From the NCBI RefSeq assembly GCF_019393635.1, contig NC_057862.1:269838441-269902440 (forward strand): a stretch of 64,000 nt of DNA. The letters are read 5' to 3'. The translations under genes and the position numbers were made by a program. Of this stretch, positions 34,850-45,099 are shown one piece after another. This DNA comes from Dromiciops gliroides (Eukaryota; Chordata; Mammalia; Microbiotheria; Microbiotheriidae). The notes under the pieces were generated by a model, which made no database searches, had not been told where the DNA came from, and was given only the letters and a program-made list of their open reading frames with translations. Each line of letters begins with the position of its first letter. The first letter of the stretch is position 1.

Positions 34850-37036
34850 CTAATTGTACTACCCTCTATCTTATTCCCTCTTCTTGATATTTACTCTATT
34901 TTCTATCTTCTTTCACCTCATCCCTCCTTGAAAATGTTTTGCTTTTTACTGCCCCCTGCCCCAATCTGCCCTTCCTCCTTCCTTTACCTCTCCCCCCATC
35001 TCCTTCCCCTCCCACTTTCCCTCAGGGCAGAATATATTACTATGTCCACTTGAGTGTGTATGTTATTCCCTCTTTGAATCAATTCTGATGAGAGTAAGGT
35101 TCACTCACTGCCCCACTCTTTTCCCATCTTCCCCTTCACTCCATAAGCTTTTTCTTGTTTCTTTTATGTGAGATACTTCCCCCCAGTCCACAACTCCCTT
35201 TCCCTTTCTTCCAGTGCATTCCCCTTACCCCTTAACTTTATTTTGAAGATGTCATCATGGGTTAGCTAGGTGACACAGTGGACAAAGCACCAGCCCTTGA
35301 CCCAGGAGACCCTGAGCCTAAATCCAGCCCCACCCTGCATGCCCCTCCAAAAACAAGGATAAACAAAAAATAGATGCTTTACAGATATCTTCCCTTCATA
35401 TTCTATTCAAACCCGTGCCCTCTAAGTATATTCCTTTCAGCTTCCCTAATACTGAGAAAGTTCTTATGAATTATAAATATTATCTTCTCATGTGGGAATG
35501 TTTAACCTTTTAATATCCCTTATGATTTATTTTTCCTGTTTATCCTCCTGTTTTATCCTCTAGGGTCTTGCATTTGAAAGTCAAAGTTTCTACTGAGCTC
35601 ATGTCTTCTCATCATGAATGCCTGAAAGTTCTCTCTTTCATTCAATTCTCATTTTTGCCCCTGAAAACTTATACTCATTTTTGCTGGGTAGGTGATTCTT
35701 GGTTGTAATCCCAGTTTCTTTGACCTCCAGAATATCATATTCCGAGCTCTCCAATCCTTTAAGGTAGAAGCTGCTAGATCTTGTATTATCCTTACTGTGG
35801 CTCCACAATAGTTGAATTGTTTCTTTCTGGATGCTTGCAATATTTTTCCTTATCCTGGGATCTCTGGAATTTAGCTATAATATTCCTGGGAGTTTTCATT
35901 TCAGGATTTCTTTGAGGAGGTGATTGGTGGATTCTTTCAATTTATATTTTGCCTTCTGTTTCTAGAATATCAGGACAGTTTTCCCTGACAATTTCTTGGA
36001 ATATGATGTCTAAACTCTTATTTTGGTCATGGTTTTCAGGTAGTCCAATGATTTTCAAGTTATCTCTCCTGGATCTATTTTCCAGGTCAGCTGTTTTTCC
36101 AAGGAGACATTTCATATTGCCCTCTATTTTTTATTTAATTGGATTTGCTTTACTGTGTCTTGGTTTCTCATAAAGTCACAATCTTCCATTTGTTCAATCC
36201 TAATCCTTAGGCAATATTTTCTTCATCAGCAGAGAGCTTTTTTATCTCCTTTTCCCAATTGTCTTTTCAAGCTGTTGAACTTTTTTCTCATGACTCCCCT
36301 GCCATCTCTCTCATTTCTCTTTACCATTCTTTCTCCCATTTCCTCCTAAACTTCCTCTATCTCTCCTACTTTTTCTTCACAGTCCCTTTTGTGAGCGCTC
36401 TCAAGAGCCTGATACCAATTCATATATTTCTTGGAAAGCTTTGGATGTTGACGCTTTTACTTTGTTATTATCTTCTTCTGAGAAGGTGTATTCTACTTTT
36501 CATACCAAAAAGTTCTCTATGGTCTGCTGTTTCTTTGCCCACTCATCTCTGATAAGAAGCAGGAATGTTGCTTGAAATCTCGATTCTCTGTGGTCTGAAC
36601 GCTTGGCATAGCTGTGCCCCTTCCCCCACTGGGATGCCACCACTTACAATTTCTACCCCCTGGTTCAGAACCAGGGCGCTTCTCTCCAACTCCTGCAGAG
36701 GCTACATCCACTTCACCGTAGCCAACTGCTGAACCCCCTCACTGGTCCATGAACAGAGCCTCAGAAGAAGCCGCTGGCACCAAAGACTCTGAGGCGCTGG
36801 AGGCATGGTCTGTTCCTGACTGGATCCAGACCACCCACTGGGCTTCTCTCTCAGCACAATCCACAGGTGATCCCAATTGCCGTCTTTGACTGGAAAATAG
36901 TCTCACTCTGTTCTTATGTGAGTTAGGCTGCTCTGGGTTTTTTTTATGGCATTATTTGGTAGTAAGTGGATGGGTTTATTGGGAGCTTGTGGAAGTCACA
37001 GCCTCTCCTCTGCCGTCTTGGCTCTGCTCCAAACTG
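34850..37036 (-). mobile_element. L1 LINE, spacer-ORF1-5' UTR, with true 5' end
   Basis: Antisense order: pyrimidine-rich inter-ORF spacer (34850-35560), ORF1 (about 35580-36440; a 63-codon frame at 35840-35649 contains ASRKKQFNYCGATVRI of ORF1p), then the 5' UTR to 37036. It ends with tgccgtcttggctctg, the complement of the L1 5' terminus. ORF2 is missing. A degenerate SINE sits at 35262-35352. Confidence 0.8.
35262..35352 (+). mobile_element. Shortened SINE in an L1 spacer
   Basis: Head 'tagctaggtgacacagtgga' and body to 'aaatccagccccacc', then a jump to the tail: the B-box-like segment is lost. Confidence 0.75.
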
Positions 37037-37224
37037 ACCAAGGGTTCAAACCAAAAGTGAGTTCCAAGATGTTACTCTATCCTTAATCTTAATGGAAAGG
37101 TCTCTAAGACTTCTGGATTAATAGAACTCTGGCTCTTAATTTTAGACAAATGCTATTTGCCATATTAAAGAAATATACATTTATTCCTGTACATTCTACA
37201 GTTTTAAACAGAAATAGGTGTTGC
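37037..37224. other. Spacer between two L1 pieces
   Basis: No named repeat; probably original target DNA. Confidence 0.4.
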
Positions 37225-38295
37225 ATTTTTTTTGCAAAGAAGATATTTCACATTGCCCTTGTTTTTTCTATTCATTTGGATATTGCTTTATTGTGTCTTG
37301 CTTTCTCATAAAGTCACTAGCTTCCAATTGTTCAATCCTAATTCTTAAGCAATTATTTTCTTCAGAGAGCTTTTCCATTGGCTTTTCAAGCTGTTGACTT
37401 TTTTCTCATGACTTTCCTGTATCACTTTAATTTCTCCTTCCATTTTTCCTCTACCTCTCTTACTTTATCTTCAAAAGTCCTTTTTGAGTGCTTCTATGGC
37501 CTGATACTAATTCATTTTTTTTCCTGGAGCTTTGGTTGTAGGAGCCCTGATGTTGCTATCCTCTTTTCAGGGATGCACCTTGATCTTCCATGTCACTAAA
37601 GAAACTTTCTATGGTCTGCATCATTCTCTGTCTGCTCATCTTGCCCACCTTTTACTTGAGCTTTTAACTCCTTCTTAAAGTGGGGCACTGCTTCCAGGCT
37701 GCACTATCCCAAGCGTTCAGGGGTCCCAGTGGTACAGTTTAAATGAGGCACATTCTACACTCTCCTGGTCTGTGCTCTGGTCTGTAAATAACCCCAGGCC
37801 TACTTGCTCTTCAACCAGAAAAACAAAATTTTTGTTTTTGCTGGGTTGATAGCTCTGGCAAGCCTGCGCCCCTCTCCCACCTGGGCCACTGCCACTCAAG
37901 GCTGCTTTTTGGTTCCCAGCAGGGGTAAAACCACTGAGTTCCACCTCAGTACCAGCAGAGACCCCTGTAAACACTTCACCCCCACCCATCTGCAGCCAAC
38001 CACTCAGCCCTCTCACCACACCAATCTTAGTTCCAAAAGACACTAGTGTTGCACCCAATTCAAGAGCTCAGAGGTCTCTTTCTTTGTTGCAGCCTGCCCT
38101 GGGGCTGGATCTGTGTGGCTCACCCTTGTGTTTGGGTTCCATTCCTGCCCCAGCACAGCAGACCCCTCCTGCCCACCTTCTAAGCCATCTTTGGCTGGAA
38201 AATGACCTCAACATTTTCCTTTGATTTTATGGTGGTGATTGTGTTGTGAGTTCCAAGAGCTTACTGTCTTTCCTCCATCATCTTCACTCTGCCCT
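37225..38295 (-). mobile_element. L1 LINE, N-terminal ORF1 and 5' UTR
   Basis: Antisense to the ORF1 coiled coil (37225-37620; complement of 26170-26460) and to the 5' UTR (37625-38295), ending at 'ccatcatcttcactctgccc', a diverged 5' terminus. It duplicates part of the neighbouring L1 at 36080-37036. Confidence 0.8.
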
Positions 38296-38340
38296 GGAAA
38301 TTGCAAGAAATTCCATTAGAAAAAATGTAGACAATAAAGT

Positions 38341-38928
38341 TGTGGGGTGTAAAGAATGAATTGTTATTGAGGTTTTTATGACCCCATCTTTTGGCTAGAA
38401 TTAAAAAAAAAACTCAGTGCGTGCACTGGCCTCTGGGCTCCGCAAACAGCAATGGTGTTCCACTCACTGTTTGTAGCCATTGCATGGCACTGGCACACTG
38501 GCACCTCATGTCATCACCCACACGCCAATGCCTATAGAAGCCTGGCAAAAATATGATAATGATTGGAAGCCTAGTGAGGGCAGTCATGTGACTGTCAGAG
38601 CAGCCAGCCATTTGGCTAGGGGCTATGTCTGTTGGGAAGAAGGGGGTGTTTTCCACCATTCTAGCTTGAAGGTTTGGGAAGGCAACAGGATGCTGCTGTG
38701 TGTTCTCAGCTGATTCCTGGGTGTTGTGTTGTTCAGGTTGTATAATTTCCCTTTTCCCATTTTATTTCTTTTCCCCTTGATCCTACTGATCTGTTTGTGT
38801 TTTTTTTAAGTTCGTTCTTGTTAAATAAATACTGCTCTGTTTTGAGGAGGCTGTCTCCTTCCTTGCCCCAATATTGCGGCAAGCCACTTAGCTAACATTC
38901 CCCAATTAAAATTGGTCCCCACAGGGAG
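38341..38928 (+). mobile_element. ERV-like LTR
   Basis: Candidate LTR from 'tgtggggtgtaaagaatgaa' to '...ttggtccccaca'. An aataaa signal (38825) is followed by a U5-like block, gaggaggctgtctccttcct then tgccccaatattgcggcaag, matching the LTR at 4876-5130. Ends TG...CA fit an LTR, but no short flanking duplication was found, so the left border is uncertain. Confidence 0.5.
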
Positions 38929-38934
38929 AGAAGT

Positions 38935-39765
38935 ATCAACAATCCTGAGATTGTTGCATATTGTTGCCGATGCTACTACTCTGATGACAGAAAATGAAGA
39001 ATAATTAAGAAGAACCTCTTGATGAGAATGACAGATGAGAGTGTAAAATTTTGGATTGAATAGTGACATAAAAAAATTAAGATCATGGCAACCAGTCTCA
39101 TGTTCTGGCAAATAAATGGAGAAGAAATAGAAGCATTATGAGATTTTATATTGTTGGACTCAAAAATCACTGCAGATGCCAACTGCAGCCATTGAAATTA
39201 AAAGATGCTTACTTTTGGAAGGAAAGCTATGACAAATCTGGCCAGAACTAAAAAGCAGAGACATCCCTTGTTCACAAGGTCTGTATAACCAAAACTTTGC
39301 TTTTCCCAGGAGAAATGTATGACTAAGAGATAGACTATAAGGAGATGTGGAGTGCTACCGGAATTGAACTTTTGAATTGTTGTTCTGGCGAAGACTTTTT
39401 GAGAGTTCCTTGGATAACAAGGGGATCAACATCAGTCAATACTTAAAGAAGTTACTTTAGGCTATTCCACTAGAAGGTTCAGTGATAGAAGGCTATTCAC
39501 TGAAGCTGAAGTTTAAATACTTTGGCGACAATAATGAGGAAGATAGGACTCATTGGAAGAAAAAAAAACACACTTGGGAAAAACTGAACGGCAACAGTAA
39601 AAAATGAATGGCAGAGGATGAAAATGGATAGATGGTGGCATAGAAACAATGAACATGAGTTTGGACGCACTTCAGGAAATAGACTCATACTCCTTTCATG
39701 GAGCTAGAAGGAACTGGCATACTATGACTGGATGAGGTAATGAGTCAGGCACAACTCAAACAATA
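38935..39765 (+). mobile_element. RTE-clade (BovB-like) LINE, C-terminal pol and 3' end
   Basis: 5'-truncated and decayed. In shifting frames it shows an RT active-site neighbourhood near 38965-39000 (D-A-T-T-L-M-T-E), then ITADANCSH near 39164, GRKAMTNL near 39218 and a final block ending in WIDGGIETMNMSLDALQE (39627-39680), the familiar RTE C-terminal pattern. The last bases resemble the tails of the SINEs at 14396 and 17863. Many stops; not coding. Confidence 0.8.
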
Positions 39766-40603
39766 ACTTTCATTTGTGCTCCCTAAACTCTTTAACTATT
39801 TTATTGCACTGTTGTTTATAAAGGATGTATTTATTATTTACTGTCTTTTATGTTTATATCTGTCTAATAATTTTTGTTAAAATTTTGTCTTGTAATTTGA
39901 AGATCAAAGTTTCTGTTCAGTTCTGGTCTTTTCTTCAGTAAACCTTGGAAGTCCCCTATTTCATTGAATGCCATCTTTTCCCCCTGATATTGAAATGCTC
40001 AGTTTTGCTGGGTAGTTGATTCTTGACTGCAATCCAAGCTCTTTTGTCTTCTGAAATAATCATATTCTAAGCCTTCTGATCCTTTTAATGTGGAAGCTGC
40101 CAGGTCCTGAGTAATCCTGGACTGTAATTCCCCAATATTATAATTTGTTTATTTCTGGCTGCTTTGTAATATTTTCCCCTTTCACCTAATAAATCTGGAA
40201 TTTGCATTCTAATATTCCTTGAAGTTTTCCTTTTTGGGTCTCTTTCAGATGGTGATCTGTGGATTCTTTCGCTGACTATTTATCCTCTGATTCACAATAT
40301 CAGGGCAATTCTCCTTGATAATTTCCTGGAATATGGTATCTAGACTCTTCTTTTGATCATGGCTTTCAGGTAGTCCAATAAGTCTTAGATTATCTCTCTG
40401 GATCTATTTTCCAGGTTAGTTGTTTTTCAATGAAATATTTCACATTTTCTTCCATTTTTTTCATTCTTTTGGTTCTGTTTGACAGATTCTTGGTGTTCAT
40501 GGAATCATTAGCTTCCATCTGCCCAATTCTAATTTTTTAAGGCATTGTTTTCTTCAGTAAGCTTTTGCACCTCCTTTTTCATTTGGCCAATTATATTTTT
40601 TTG

Positions 40604-40691
40604 TAATTATAAAAATATTTATTGTTTTCCAGTACCTGTAGAGATGGTTTTCAACATTTGTTTTTATAAGAGTTTCTAGTTTCAAATTTTT
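40604..40691 (-). mobile_element. Very short 5'-truncated L1 insertion (~90 bp)
   Basis: Only the last ~90 bases of an L1 3' end (gtagagatggttttcaacat; compare 44195-44240), embedded in ORF1 of another L1. Flanks ccaattatattttttt (near 40587) and ccaattgtattttttt (near 40692) look like a TSD with one mismatch. Confidence 0.7.
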
Positions 40692-41498
40692 TCCAATTGT
40701 ATTTTTTTAAGGAATTGTTTCCTTTGGAAAATTTTTGTACTTCCTTTTCCAAGCTGTTTACTCTTTTTTCATAGTTTTCTTGCATAACTCTCATTTCTCT
40801 TCCCATTTTTTCTTCTACCTCTCTCATTTGATTGTTAAAATCCTTTTTGAGTTCTTCCAGTAAGGCTTTTTGGTTTTGAGAGCAATTCATCTTTCCCTTT
40901 GAGTCTTCATAGGTAAGCATTTTGACAGTATTGTCCTTATCTGAGTTTGTGTTTTGGTCTTCCCTTTTGCTATAGAAGCTATTAATAGCAAGGGCCCTTT
41001 ATTCTGTTTCTTACTCATATTGTAGCTTATTTTTTGACTTTTAAGTTGAGTTTCTGCTCCTGGGGCACATGGACCACATGTTGCAAGCTTCTTGTGCTGG
41101 CATATAGGGGCCTGGTCACTGTCTTTCTGTTCTGAGGCCTCACAACCCTGGGCTTGCTCCCTGCATTGGGTTGGCTTGGCCTAGTGGCATCTGTCTTATG
41201 GGTATTACTCTAGATGGCAGTCAGTTTTTGACGTCTCAATCAGGTTCTGGTGGGTTCACAATTGGCCTGCTATGGCACCAGTTTACTGAACTAGGTCCAA
41301 GGGGTCTCAGCTGCTGATCTGTGTTTGTTACCGAGACACCCTCCAGGATAAGCTGAAGCTGCACTGTTTTCCCCAAGTGAGACAGAATTTTCCTGAAGTC
41401 TTCTAAATTATCTCAAGTTGAAAGATTGTGTGTGTGTCTCTCTTTTTGTAGGTTCTGTAGTTCCAGAATCCATTTTAAAGCTTGATTTAATGTTATTT

Positions 41499-41655
41499 TT
41501 TTTTGTTTTTTTGGTTTTGTTGAGGCAATTGGGGTTAAGTGACTTGCCCAGGGTCACACAGCTAGTACATGTCAAGTGTCTGAGGCTGGATTTGAACTCA
41601 GGTCCTCCTGAATCCAGGGTCGGTGTTCTATCCACTGCGGCACCTAGCTGCCCCT
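41499..41655 (-). mobile_element. SINE in an L1 5' UTR
   Basis: Minus-strand SINE, CAATTGCCTCA end type. TSD gatttaatgttattt (41484-41498) versus gagttaatgttattt (41656-41670). Confidence 0.93.
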
Positions 41656-41715
41656 GAGTTAATGTTATTTGGGGGGAAAACTCAGGAAAGCTCAGGCAAT
41701 TCCTGGCTTCTGTCT

Positions 41716-41727
41716 GCCATCTTGACT
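41716..41727 (-). promoter_or_regulatory. YY1-like site at an L1 5' end
   Basis: gccatcttg, complement of CAAGATGGC, at the first bases of the L1. Function inferred from human L1. Confidence 0.45.
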
Positions 41728-41739
41728 CCTCCCTACCTA

Positions 41740-41880
41740 ATTTTCATTTTCTCAAAACAGATTTATTTCCATTTTAAAATCCATTATTTTTCTTCCTTTT
41801 CATAGTTTAAAAAAATTGATTCAGAGATTTTATAACTATATTCTTTTTTATTCCATATGTTTCTCTTGGAGTTAAAATTC
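41740..41880. other. Unclassified short spacer
   Basis: AT-rich, no named repeat. Confidence 0.3.
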
Positions 41881-41896
41881 CTAAGGCATCCTTTTT

Positions 41897-42038
41897 TTGG
41901 GGGCGGGGAGAAGCAAGTGGGGTTAAGTGACTTGCCCAGGGTCACACAGCTAGTGAGTGTCAAGTGTTGGATTTGAAACTCAGGTCCTCTGAATGCAGGG
42001 CCATTGCTTTATCACACTGTGCCACCTAACCTGCCCCT
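41897..42038 (-). mobile_element. SINE, somewhat degenerate
   Basis: Minus-strand copy with small deletions in the head-to-middle part. Flanks ggcatcctttt (41885) and gggcatccctttt (42039) are a probable TSD. Confidence 0.85.
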
Positions 42039-42051
42039 GGGCATCCCTTTT

Positions 42052-42370
42052 GAGTATCTCTTCTAACCAGTTTTTTGTTTTATTGCCTTGCACATCTTGC
42101 ACCATGGACCCTTTCTTTCCCTTCTGTGCTCCACTCTTAGAAATTCTGATCCTTGCAGGTAATAGATCAAGGTAATAGAGATCTAGGAATTTTCCTAGAT
42201 ACCTAATTGTTCACTTGTTTCTACAATTTGCCTTTCCAATAATCACCTTTACCCCATTTGCCATGAAATCTCCTGAGTCCATGCTCTCCTACTTGCCTTT
42301 TGCCCATGGGAACTCTGAGGCCCATGAAGCAAGAAAAATAATTTCTATCATCACCAAATCTCTGCAGATT
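42052..42370. other. Unclassified stretch
   Basis: Not matched to any repeat in this window. Fragmentary minus-strand frames exist but show no domain I recognise. Confidence 0.3.
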
Positions 42371-42376
42371 TTCATA

Positions 42377-42381
<5 letters not shown>

Positions 42382-42441
<60 letters not shown>
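42382..42441. repeat. (CT)n microsatellite, ~30 units
   Basis: Uninterrupted CT dinucleotides at the SINE 3' end; reading frames through it (serine/leucine on one strand, arginine/glutamate on the other) are artefacts. Confidence 0.98.
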
Positions 42442-42445
<4 letters not shown>

Positions 42446-42560
42446 AGGGCAATGAGGGTTGTGACTTGCCCAAGGTCACATAGCTAGTAAGTGTCAAATG
42501 TCTGAGGCCAGATTTGAATTTAGGTCCTCCTGAATCCACTGTGCCACCTAGCTGCCCCCT
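42388..42560 (-). mobile_element. SINE whose tail is a (CT)n/(GA)n microsatellite
   Basis: Minus-strand SINE preceded by about 30 CT units (42382-42441) in place of poly-T. Exact 14-bp TSD atatgcatctctct at 42374-42387 and 42561-42574. The target itself contains TCTCTC, which may have seeded the tract. Confidence 0.93.
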
Positions 42561-42574
42561 ATATGCATCTCTCT

Positions 42575-42955
42575 TTACAAAATATCTCTCTTTCTCCATG
42601 GTATCATTCTTCATTGTCACCCCCAGTAATTCCAGCAGTGAAATGTCATTTATTTCTATCCTTTTCAATGTGTTCTTTTGCTTTTCACCCATTTTCATGT
42701 AGGCCTTCTTATTAGAGGTTATAGGAATTAGTTTTTCCTTCATTTAACATACTGACTTAATTAGAGTATCTCACATATTCCTCTCCATATTTTTTCTTCC
42801 TCCTCCCCTATCATGTGCCATCCCATTCTATAGTTTAATCTCACAAACAATATTGAATCCTTTATAGGCAATGTGTTATGATATTTAATCCATGATATTT
42901 CAGGACTGTTCCTCAATCATCACTTCTTCTTTCAACATTTTCTCAATTTGCACTA
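42575..42955. other. Unclassified stretch
   Basis: A minus-strand frame from 42743 (MKEKLIPITSNKKAYMKMGE and on) is open for about 60 codons before it runs into the SINE. I cannot place it in a family. Confidence 0.3.
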
Positions 42956-42959
42956 TTGT

Positions 42960-43282
42960 TTGATGAAGAACTGTGAATGACAACTATTCTTAGCAATATA
43001 ATGATCCAAGACAATCCCACGGGACTAATGATGACCTCCAAATGAAGAATTGATATTGATTGAACACAGATTGGAGCATGCTATTTTTCACTTTCTTTCA
43101 TTTTTAAATTTTATTTGAGTCTTCTTATAGAAAATTATTAATATGGCAATATTTTACATAATTGCCCAGGTATGACCAATATCTGATTGCTTACTGCATC
43201 AGGGAGAGAGGAGAGGAGGGAGGGAAGAAGAGATAGAATTTGAAATTCAAAACTTTAAATAAAAGACTAATTAAAAAAAAGA
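42960..43282 (+). mobile_element. L1 LINE 3' end, plus strand
   Basis: L1 3' UTR of an older type with the purine tract gagaggagaggagggaggga (43206) and an A-rich tail at 43262-43282. Severely 5'-truncated. Confidence 0.7.
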
Positions 43283-43284
43283 AA

Positions 43285-44140
43285 TACATTGTTCAAATCT
43301 GTCTTATTTTTGTAGGAATGCTTCATATACCTCTTTTTGTTGAATGTCCATTTTTTTCATTAATGGTTGGTATTAGATTTTTCAGGACATGTCAACTTGG
43401 ATTATATCTTGAGCTCCTTTCTTCTTTGGAATATGTTGTTCCACCACTTCTGCAGTTTGTGATGTGTTCTGAATAGCATATGCTATGGAATTTAATAAGT
43501 GGAAGTTTTTTCTTTGATTACTTGCAGAATGTGTAGTTTGTCATTGGAATTGTTAAATTTAATGACTGTGTAGCATAGTTTTTTGGTTTCTTTTCTGGAG
43601 ATTATTTATGGATTCTTTGAAGCATCTGCATAGACATGTTTTCTAGGTTGGTAGTTCTAGAAAGTTTTTTTTTTTATATCATTTCTTTCATTATGGTGAA
43701 CTGTCACTATTTTAATTTTTATGTGTTGTTCTGGGACCTCTAATCTTTAACTTATCTCTATTCATCCAGCTTTCAAGATTAATGTTTTGTTGTATAGAAG
43801 TCATGTTTTCTTTTAACTTTATTGCTTTTATCTTCTTTTCTTCCAGTTTGTCTTTCACTTCTATTTATTTGCATTTCTAATCAATTGTTCCTTCTTTTTT
43901 CCTTTAGTAAGATTTGCTACCATGGATTCAAGCTTTTCCATTCTATCAGTTATTTCTGCTGTGCAGGTAAAAAAAAAATTTTTTTTCTCTACTCATTTCT
44001 CTTTTCAATCATTCAGTAACATACGATTTTGGTTCCATGTTCTTTAGAGAATAAATAGGATCCTATGCCTTATCAGATATTAATTTTCCTTTGTTTTAGA
44101 GTATGATAGATACCTAGACCACATTATCTAATCTGGAAGC
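43285..44140 (-). mobile_element. Possible HAL1/L1-like ORF1 relic
   Basis: The T-rich strand resembles antisense ORF1 of an old L1 or half-L1 (phrases 'tatggattctttgaagcatc', 'tcatttctttcattatgg', 'ttggtagttctagaaag'). No frame is preserved. The assignment is weak; only position and style support it. Confidence 0.4.
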
Positions 44141-44143
44141 CAT

Positions 44144-44159
44144 CATGCCTTCTGTTCTT
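44144..44159 (+). repeat. TSD, left copy, of the 44-51 kb L1
   Basis: catgccttctgttctt; the copy at the other end of the L1 (51491-51506) differs by one base. Confidence 0.9.
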
Positions 44160-45099
44160 TTTTTCTGCAATAAATGTATTTTATTATTTTACAGTTACAT
44201 GTAGAAATGGTTTTCAACATTTGTTTTTATAAGATTTCTAGTTTCAAATTATTCTCCCTCCCTCCCCCCCTCGCCCCTCCCCAAGACAGCAAGCAGTAAG
44301 ATATAGGTTATATATGTACAATCACATTAAACCTATTTCTGTATTAGTCATGCTGTGAAAGAATGAGAGCAAAAAGGAAAAATCTTGGAAAACAAAAACA
44401 AAAAAAATAGAAATATTATGGTTTAATCTGAATTTAGATTCCATAGTTCCTTTCTGCTGCATTTGGATAGCAGTATCCATAATGAGTCCTTTGGAACTAC
44501 TTTGGACCATTGCACTACTGAGAAGAGTCAAATCTATCATAGTTAATCAACAAACAATGTTGTTGATCCTGTGTACAATGTTCCCCTGGTTCTGCTCATC
44601 TCACTCAGTATCATTTCATGTAAGTCCTTACAAGTTTCTCCGAAATCTGCTTGCTCATTGTTTCTTACAGGACAATTACATTCATATACCAAAACTTATT
44701 CAGCCATTCCCCAATTGATGGGCATCCCCTCAACTTCCAATTCCTTGCCACCCCACCACAAAGAGCAGCTATAAATATTTTTGTACACGTGGGTCCTTTC
44801 CCCTTTTTAATGATCTCTTTAGGAAAAAGACTTAATAGTGGTATTGCTGGGTCAAAGGGTAGGTAAAGCTTTATAGCCTTTTGGGCATTAGTTCCAAATT
44901 GCTCTCCAGAATGATTGGATCAGTTCACAACTCCCCCCACAATGCATTAGTGTTCCAATTTTCCACAACTTCTCCAACATTTATTATTTTCCTTTTTTGC
45001 ATATTAGCCAATCTGATAGGTGTCAGGTGGTACCTCAGAGTTGTTTTAATTTGGATTTCTCTAATCAATAGTGATTTAGAGCATTTTTTCATATGGCAA

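Larger units (their letters stand above)
39890..41738 (-). mobile_element. L1 LINE, ORF1 and 5' UTR
   Basis: Antisense ORF1 from about 39890 to 40920, then 5' UTR to the 5' terminus at 41738 (ctgccatcttgactcc). The minus-strand frame 40920-40651 encodes the ORF1p N-terminus with the coiled coil (ELKKDFNNQMREVEEKMGRE). ORF1 is split by a ~90-bp L1 3' end at 40604-40691, the 5' UTR by a SINE at 41499-41655. No ORF2 is attached. Confidence 0.85.

Noticed and set aside
42215..42743. Frames with long SLSLSL or ERERER runs
   Set aside because: Translation of the (CT)n microsatellite.
43822..44019. Leucine/serine-rich small membrane-protein-like frame
   Set aside because: T-rich antisense of a probable L1/HAL1 relic; hydrophobicity follows from base composition.
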